A stretch of 10,314 bases of DNA from JAGNHB01 sp964436005 (GTDB lineage: Bacteria; Acidobacteriota; JAAYUB01), in NCBI GenBank assembly GCA_964436005.1, contig CAYTBK010000136.1:1-10314 (forward strand). Direction: 5' to 3'. Positions 6,963 through 10,314 of the stretch are shown piece after piece. The notes beneath the pieces were generated by a model, which was not told the origin of the DNA, made no database searches, and was given only the letters and a program-made list of their open reading frames with translations. The stretch's first letter is position 1. Every line of letters starts with the position of its first letter. Made by a program: the position numbers and the translations under genes.

Positions 6963-7163
6963 GCCGTAGCCAGTGACGTGAGTCTCACCCGCCGGTACGA
7001 ACCGCGGAGATGCGCTGAGGTTCGTGGAGTGCTTCGGGAAACATGGCTACGGGCTTTCGCCTCGGCAATTTCATTTGTTGTTCGATTGTTGCAACCTGAT
7101 TGATATGGATCTTTCTCGGCGGCCCGCGGCCTTCCCGGCGGTTGTTTCCCGGAGTCTTGCCAC

Positions 7164-7203
7164 GGCCTGGAAAGCCGTTTTCGGCATTCGGCCTTTTTTC
7201 TTT
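7164..7203 (+). terminator. Possible intrinsic terminator before the radical SAM gene
   Basis: GGCC (7164-7167) pairs with GGCC (7190-7193). Inside these, GAA pairs with TTC, and GCCG (7174-7177) pairs with CGGC (7182-7185) around a TTTT loop, with one A-A mismatch and a two-base bulge. The hairpin is followed directly by TTTTTTCTTT. If active, it would end the ycf46 unit and leave the radical SAM gene dependent on read-through or its own promoter. It may instead be part of a dispersed repeat. Confidence 0.45.
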
Positions 7204-7230
7204 CTATGTGCCCTTTGTGCTCTTTGTGGT
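7204..7230 (+). repeat. Three tandem 9-bp CTTTGTG-type units
   Basis: CTATGTGCC, CTTTGTGCT and CTTTGTGGT follow each other without gaps, preceded by a T-rich run. From general knowledge, CTTTGTG/CACAAAG 9-mer arrays of this sort occur dispersed between genes in several environmental bacterial genomes. A degenerate copy in the opposite orientation lies at 8781-8808. The array ends 10 bases before the ATG of the radical SAM gene. Confidence 0.7.
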
Positions 7231-7240
7231 TACCTATCCC

Positions 7241-7828
7241 ATGACTGGAAAAGACAACAACCTTTCCGCACCCCGGACGCTCCGGCTGCACGCGGTGCTT
7301 CCGCTCACGCGGGCCAACGGGCCCGGGCGGCGGTTCGGCGTCTGGCTCCAGGGCTGCCGGCGGGGCTGCCCCGGCTGCTTCAACCCGGAAACCCACGACC
7401 CCGCCGGCGGCTACGCGGTGGAAATCCTGGACCTCGTCCGCCAGATCGCTTCGGCCGGCGGCGAGGTGGAGGGCGTCACCGTCAGCGGCGGCGAACCCCT
7501 GGAGCAAGCCGGGGCGCTGCGGGCCTTCCTGGCCTCGCTGAAAGAGGAGACGGGCCTCTCCGTGGTCCTCTTCTCCGGCTTCAGCCGAGAGGAGATCGAA
7601 ACCCTGCCCGACGGCCCCGCCGTCCTCGCCCGGACCGACGTCCTGGTGGCCGGGCCCTTCGAGGAATCCCGCCGCCTGGGCCGCGGGCTGCGCGGTTCGG
7701 ACAACCAGGCCGTGCACTTCCTCACCGCCCGGTACGCGGCCGCCGACCTGGAAGGGCTCCCCGACGCCGAGATCGTCATCGGCCCCGACGGCTCCGTCAC
7801 CCGCAGCGGCTTCCCCCCGTGGCCGTAG
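7241..7828 (+). CDS. Radical SAM protein, activase-like with a single 4Fe-4S cluster
   Basis: This 195-residue protein has the compact form of the NrdG/PflA-like, single 4Fe-4S-cluster radical SAM group. The cluster motif CxxxCxxC is present as CRRGCPGC (C39, C43, C46) within VWLQGC..GCPGCFNPETH. The SAM-binding GGEP is at 83-86 in VSGGEPLEQ. RANGPG (24-29) and GSDNQAVHFLT (152-162) are also typical of this subgroup. Such proteins make a 5'-deoxyadenosyl radical; activases put a glycyl radical on a partner, but no glycyl-radical enzyme is in the window. I chose the ATG at 7241 because the conserved region begins about 14 residues later and the longer option from 7100 would translate the 9-bp repeats as a hydrophobic leader. 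No clear ribosome-binding site precedes it. It may act with the ycf46/DUF1257/DUF2997 proteins, from which it is separated by 278 bp. Confidence 0.88.
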   Translation: MTGKDNNLSAPRTLRLHAVLPLTRANGPGRRFGVWLQGCRRGCPGCFNPETHDPAGGYAVEILDLVRQIASAGGEVEGVTVSGGEPLEQAGALRAFLASLKEETGLSVVLFSGFSREEIETLPDGPAVLARTDVLVAGPFEESRRLGRGLRGSDNQAVHFLTARYAAADLEGLPDAEIVIGPDGSVTRSGFPPWP

Positions 7829-7953
7829 GCCGCAACGGGCTAGGAAAAAAAACCGTTTCGTAGTATCTTACCCGCCCGTTTCTTCGGCGCGAACACGCCG
7901 GAGACCATGGAGTGCGGCGGCGAGTCTTCGAGCTGCCGCTTTCGGCAACCGCC

Positions 7954-7970
7954 GTCGGCGCAGGGCCGAC
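7954..7970 (+). other. Hairpin in the leader of the DUF554 gene
   Basis: GTCGGC (7954-7959) pairs with GTCGGC's complement GCCGAC (7965-7970) around GCAGG, 45 bases before the DUF554 start. A smaller GCCG-CTTT-CGGC hairpin lies just upstream. No T-run follows, so it is not a standard terminator, and no known riboswitch or attenuator pattern was recognised. The rest of 7829-8015 shows an A-run (7844-7852) and TAGTAT (7861-7866) without a matching -35 box. Confidence 0.3.
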
Positions 7971-8015
7971 AGTCGCTTCCATTCGTTCATCCGGTTCGAG
8001 GAAGGCAAGAAAGCC

Positions 8016-8753
8016 ATGATGATCGGTACGGGAACCATCGTGAACGCCGCGGGCATCGTGGCCGGCGCCTCCCTGGGCGTGCTGGCGGGGAAGCGCCTGG
8101 GCGAGCGCTTCAAGGAGATCGCCCTGCAGGCCATGGGCCTTTCCATCGTCATGGTGGGCGCCTCCGGGGCCCTGCAGGGGATCCTGGCCGTGGGCCCGGC
8201 CGGTCTGGAGCGGAGGGACCTCATGCTGGTCATCATCAGCCTCACCCTGGGCGGCCTGGTCGGCGAGGCGGTGAACATCGAGGCCTGGCTGGAGCGGTGG
8301 GGGCGCTGGATCCAGGCGAAGTTCGCCGGAGGCGGCGACGGGCGCTTCGTCGAGGGCTTCGTCAGCGCCAGCCTGATCTTTTGCGTGGGCGCCATGGCCA
8401 TCGTCGGCTCGCTGGAGGACGGCCTGGCGGGCAACCCCTCCACCCTGCTGGCCAAGGCGATCCTGGACTGCGTCCTTTCGCTGGTCTTCGCCTCCACCCT
8501 GGGTTTCGGCGTGGCCTTCTCGGCCCTGCCCGTCTTCCTCTACCAGGGCGCGATCACCCTACTGGCCGGCTCGGTGCGGCCGTGGCTCGTGCCCGCCGTC
8601 ATCGGCCAGGTCTCGGCCGTGGGCAGCGTGCTCATCCTGGCCATCGGCATCAACATCCTCTTCCCCGGGCGCATCCGGGTGGGCAACCTGCTGCCGGCCG
8701 TGCTGGTCCCCGTGGCCTGGCACCTCCTCCGGGCCGCCGGGCTCCCGTTCTGA
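8016..8753 (+). CDS. DUF554 family integral membrane protein (YdfK/YqgA-like)
   Basis: This 245-residue, strongly hydrophobic protein is predicted to have about seven membrane helices and matches the DUF554 family. It has the start GTGTIVNAAGIVAGASLG (4-21), LGGLVGEAVNIEAWLE (78-93), CVGAMAIVGSLEDGLAGN (123-140), the segment FASTLGFGVAFSALPVFLYQ (158-177) and GINILFPGRIRVGNLLPA (211-228). The biochemical role of DUF554 proteins is not established; they are thought to be inner-membrane transporters or channels. Two ATG codons occur in tandem; I took the first because GAAGG lies about ten bases upstream. No operon link is evident: 187 bp with a hairpin separates it from the radical SAM gene, and downstream is a repeat and a non-genic region. 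Confidence 0.9.
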   Translation: MMIGTGTIVNAAGIVAGASLGVLAGKRLGERFKEIALQAMGLSIVMVGASGALQGILAVGPAGLERRDLMLVIISLTLGGLVGEAVNIEAWLERWGRWIQAKFAGGGDGRFVEGFVSASLIFCVGAMAIVGSLEDGLAGNPSTLLAKAILDCVLSLVFASTLGFGVAFSALPVFLYQGAITLLAGSVRPWLVPAVIGQVSAVGSVLILAIGINILFPGRIRVGNLLPAVLVPVAWHLLRAAGLPF

Positions 8754-8780
8754 CTGCACCCTTCCAGCGGCCAAGCCTAG

Positions 8781-8808
8781 CCACCAAGGCCCAAAGGCAC
8801 AAAAGGCC
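8781..8808 (-). repeat. Degenerate 9-bp CTTTGTG-type repeat array, inverted copy
   Basis: CCACCAAGG, CCCAAAGGC and ACAAAAGGC form three diverged 9-base units. They resemble the reverse complement of the array at 7204-7230, which reads ACCACAAAG, AGCACAAAG, GGCACATAG. The two arrays are therefore in opposite orientation and flank the radical SAM and DUF554 genes. Identity is too loose to call them ends of one mobile element. Confidence 0.5.
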
Positions 8809-8826
8809 GGCAACGTTCTTCCCCTC

Positions 8827-9030
8827 GGAATTTACGGTTCAGGTGCCTGGAGTTGGAAAGGCAATGTCTTCAAGACTGTCAGAACTGGCAACGGACTTGT
8901 TGAGAAAGATATCGACTGGATAGTCTCCCCGGGGGCTCCTTTTCAGTTTGACCAGTATCGGCTTTCCGACTGTTTTTCCGATTTGCCCGGGACACAGGCG
9001 ACCCCAAAGAAAAACGCAATCATTGTATAA
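8827..9030 (+). pseudogene. Possible 3' gene remnant without a start codon
   Basis: The frame beginning at 8827 is open to the TAA at 9028-9030 (67 codons) and reads like a protein, for example GIYGSGAWSWKGNVFKTV near its start and DIDWIVSPGAPFQFDQYRLS further on. There is no ATG, GTG or TTG in this frame with a ribosome-binding site, and upstream the frame merges into the 9-bp repeat and the end of the DUF554 gene. Codon use (AGA, ATA, GGA, CTT) and third-position GC near one half are unlike the neighbours, as expected for acquired or decayed DNA. I do not recognise the family. Chance openness in lower-GC sequence is a real alternative, and an overlapping minus-strand frame is also open. Confidence 0.3.
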
Positions 9031-9140
9031 ATACATATTTTTTGCAACATTGTCCTGCTATACCAATGTCTTTTTCAAATCGGCCTGCCCCTCGGCGGCC
9101 CGCTGCGCCCCTCCGCGGTTTCCTCTCTGCGGCGGCGGTT

Positions 9141-9163
9141 GACCGGCGGGACCCGGCGCGGTC
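9141..9163 (-). terminator. GC-rich imperfect hairpin after the Sel1-repeat gene
   Basis: On the minus strand, GACCG...CGGTC encloses CGGG-T-CCCG, beginning 2 bases after the Sel1-repeat stop codon. It could help end transcription, but no T-run follows, so this is weak. Confidence 0.25.
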
Positions 9164-9165
9164 CC

Positions 9166-10314
9166 CTACTTCCGCAACACGACCAGGTGGGCCCCGGCGG
9201 AGCGGTTCCCCTCCCCGGCCGCCCGGAAGAACCATTTTTCGGCCTCGGCCAGGTCCTTCGCCACGCCCTGGCCGGTCTCGTAGCAGACGCCCAGGGCGTT
9301 CTGCGCACTGGCATGGCCCTTGTCGGCGGCCAGGCGGTACCACCTGGCCGCCTCGGCCAAGTCCTGCGCCACGCCTTCCCCGTTGAAACAGCAGACACCC
9401 AGCCAGTATTGCGCCTCGGCGTTCCCCTGTTCGGCCGCCCGCCGGAACCACTTCACGGCCTCCTCCGCGTCCCGGGCCACGCCTTCCCCCCGCCGGAGGC
9501 ACCGGCCCAGGTTGCCCTGCGCCTCGGCGTCGCCCTGCCCGGCCGACCGGCGAAACCACTTCGCCGCCTCGAAAAGGTCCGCCGTCACGCCCTCCCCTTT
9601 GTAGTAGCGGACGCCCAGGTGGTTCTGCGCGCCGGCGTGACCCTGCTCGGCCGCCAGGCGGAACCATTTCGCCGCCTCGGGTGGGTCGGGCGCCACGCCT
9701 TTGCCGGCCACGTAGCAGAGCCCGAGAGCGAACTGCGCCTCGTCGTGCCCCTGTTCGGCCGCCAGCAGGTACCAGCGCACGGCTTCGTACCCGTCCTTCT
9801 CCACGCCTTTCCCCTTGGCATAGCAGTCGCCCAGGCTGTTCTGCGCGTCGGCGTTCCCCTGCAGGGCCGCCTGGTAGTACCACGCCACCGCCTGGGAAAG
9901 GTCCCGGGCCACGCCCGTCCCCTCCTCGTAGCAGATGCCCAGGTTGTTCTGGGCGTTGGCATTCCCCTGGCGGGCGGCCCGCCGGAGCCAGCCCACGGCC
10001 CGGGCCAGGTCCCTCGCCACCCCTTCCCCGTTGTGGTAGCAGATGCCCAGGTTGGCCTGGGCGCTGGCATCCCCCTGTTCGGCCCCCCGGCGATACCACC
10101 GCACCGCTTCGGCCGGGTCCTTCGGCACCCCCTGCCCGCTGCCGTAGCAGTACCCCAGCTGGCCTTTCGCGTAGGCGTTCCCGCGCTCCGCCGCCGCCCG
10201 GTACCACTTCACGGCGGCGGCGAAGTCCTGCGCCACCCCGTGGCCGTCGTAACAGCAGTCGCCCAGGGTTCCCATCGCCTCGGCGTTCCCCTGCTCGGCC
10301 GCCCGGCGGTACCA
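9166..10314 (-). CDS. Sel1-like repeat (SLR/TPR-like) protein, N-terminus beyond the window
   Basis: The frame is open from the window edge to the TAG at 9166-9168, giving 382 visible residues. It is made almost entirely of 36-residue Sel1-like repeats with the pattern A.A...LG.CY..G.GV..D...A..W...AA..G. Ten GxGVxxD cores are visible (GHGVAQD, GQGVPKD, GEGVARD and so on to GQGVAKD), and an eleventh unit is cut by the edge. Such alpha-alpha solenoids serve as protein-binding scaffolds, often in envelope or signalling complexes; the partner is unknown. The last unit degenerates into NRSAGAHLVVLRK. A cysteine stands before the Tyr position in nine of ten LGxCY segments. The ATG at 10275 lies inside a repeat (EAMGTLG) and is not the start; WYRRAAEQGNAEA continues to the edge. 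Signal peptide and start are not visible. Confidence 0.93.
   Translation of the reverse strand, partial: WYRRAAEQGNAEAMGTLGDCCYDGHGVAQDFAAAVKWYRAAAERGNAYAKGQLGYCYGSGQGVPKDPAEAVRWYRRGAEQGDASAQANLGICYHNGEGVARDLARAVGWLRRAARQGNANAQNNLGICYEEGTGVARDLSQAVAWYYQAALQGNADAQNSLGDCYAKGKGVEKDGYEAVRWYLLAAEQGHDEAQFALGLCYVAGKGVAPDPPEAAKWFRLAAEQGHAGAQNHLGVRYYKGEGVTADLFEAAKWFRRSAGQGDAEAQGNLGRCLRRGEGVARDAEEAVKWFRRAAEQGNAEAQYWLGVCCFNGEGVAQDLAEAARWYRLAADKGHASAQNALGVCYETGQGVAKDLAEAEKWFFRAAGEGNRSAGAHLVVLRK
9180..10314 (-). repeat. In-frame tandem 108-bp repeats encoding Sel1 units
   Basis: The protein repeat is also visible in the DNA: about ten successive 108-bp units, each with a segment such as GCCTCGGCCAGGTCC(T/C) and a later GCGTTCCCCTG or close variant. 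Units differ at many positions, so this is an old coding array and not a recent expansion, although some pairs look closer than others. Confidence 0.75.

Larger units (their letters stand above)
6963..7240. other. Intergenic gap between DUF2997 and the radical SAM gene
   Basis: No gene is supported in these 278 bases. The composition drops to lower GC from about 7060. TTGTTC (7078-7083) and TGATAT (7101-7106), 17 bases apart, could be a weak promoter for the radical SAM gene, but this is a low-grade match. The right half holds a terminator-like hairpin with a T-run (7164-7203) and three 9-bp CTTTGTG-type units, both listed separately. The open frame through this stretch reads FFFLCALCALCG across the repeat units and runs out of frame into the radical SAM gene, so I do not call it. 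Confidence 0.6.
8754..9165. other. Non-genic region between DUF554 and the Sel1-repeat gene
   Basis: This 412 bp stretch has no start-to-stop gene that I can support. It begins with a degenerate 9-bp repeat (8781-8808), continues with a lower-GC open frame lacking a start codon (8827-9030), and then has an AT-rich patch (9020-9070) followed by very GC-rich sequence. On the minus strand a 65-codon frame (8839-9036) overlaps the remnant, but it has mixed third-position bases and no ribosome-binding site. No clear terminator for the DUF554 gene was seen. Confidence 0.55.

Noticed and set aside
7100..7240. 47-codon N-terminal extension of the radical SAM protein
   Set aside because: The added part encodes the hairpin and the 9-bp repeats; homologues of this group start close to the conserved LRLHAVLP segment.
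7024..7863. 279-codon open frame starting in the gap before the radical SAM gene
   Set aside because: Its first part translates the 9-bp repeats (LCALCALCG) and the rest is an out-of-frame shadow of the radical SAM gene.
7204..8808. Inverted repeat pair considered as the ends of a transposon
   Set aside because: The arrays are short and diverged, there is no transposase between them, and no target-site duplication is visible.
8839..9036. 65-codon minus-strand frame in the gap upstream of DUF554's end
   Set aside because: It has no ribosome-binding site or promoter with correct spacing and mixed third-position bases; it competes with the plus-strand remnant and neither is firmly supported.
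10275..10277. ATG considered as the start of the Sel1-repeat gene
   Set aside because: The frame and the repeat pattern continue upstream to the window edge, and the Met sits inside a repeat core.
9180..10314. Regular repeats considered as a CRISPR array
   Set aside because: The period is 108 bp without unique spacers and the units encode in-frame 36-residue Sel1 repeats.

Overview
The window is GC-rich, gene-dense bacterial DNA with strong third-position GC bias. Long spurious reading frames therefore shadow the real genes. The gene set (sigma-54 activator, FtsB/DivIC-type divisome protein, malic enzyme, DUF554 transporter-like protein, Sel1-repeat protein) does not fix a phylum. A Gram-negative, non-photosynthetic, soil or sediment type lineage such as Acidobacteriota, Myxococcota or another deltaproteobacterial group would fit, but this is inference. 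No rRNA, tRNA, CRISPR array, transposase or phage gene was seen.

Layout. Positions 1-821 hold the 3' part of an NtrC-type sigma-54 activator (+). Its tail overlaps by 25 bp the tail of a convergent ADP-ribosylglycohydrolase-family gene (797-1750, -). That gene lies 75 bp downstream of an ftsB/divIC-like gene (1826-2215, -), which has a good promoter at 2243-2271. A divergent promoter at 2294-2323 serves a malic enzyme (2351-3805, +), which ends at a strong intrinsic terminator (3831-3866).

A second transcription unit starts at a near-consensus promoter (3925-3953). It encodes a Ycf46-type AAA+ ATPase (4004-5590), a Ycf35/DUF1257 protein (5605-5991), a two-TM protein with a long proline-rich tail (6001-6753) and a DUF2997 protein (6750-6962). 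After a 278 bp gap comes a short radical SAM protein of the activase-like, single 4Fe-4S-cluster type (7241-7828). Ycf46 and Ycf35 are best known as conserved chloroplast/cyanobacterial reading frames of unclear function. Here they sit in a compact operon with a membrane protein and a radical SAM enzyme, and this is the most interesting system in the window. The ATPase C-terminus and the tail of the membrane protein share a short motif, RFxxIxLEPF, which suggests a common docking site. The gap before the radical SAM gene holds a terminator-like hairpin and three 9-bp CTTTGTG-type units, with no obvious ribosome-binding site before the ATG.

Downstream are a DUF554 membrane protein (8016-8753, +) and a 412 bp non-genic stretch (8754-9165). 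That stretch contains an inverted, degenerate copy of the 9-bp repeat followed by a lower-GC open frame without a start codon, possibly a gene remnant. The window ends inside a large Sel1-like repeat protein (9166 to the edge, -).
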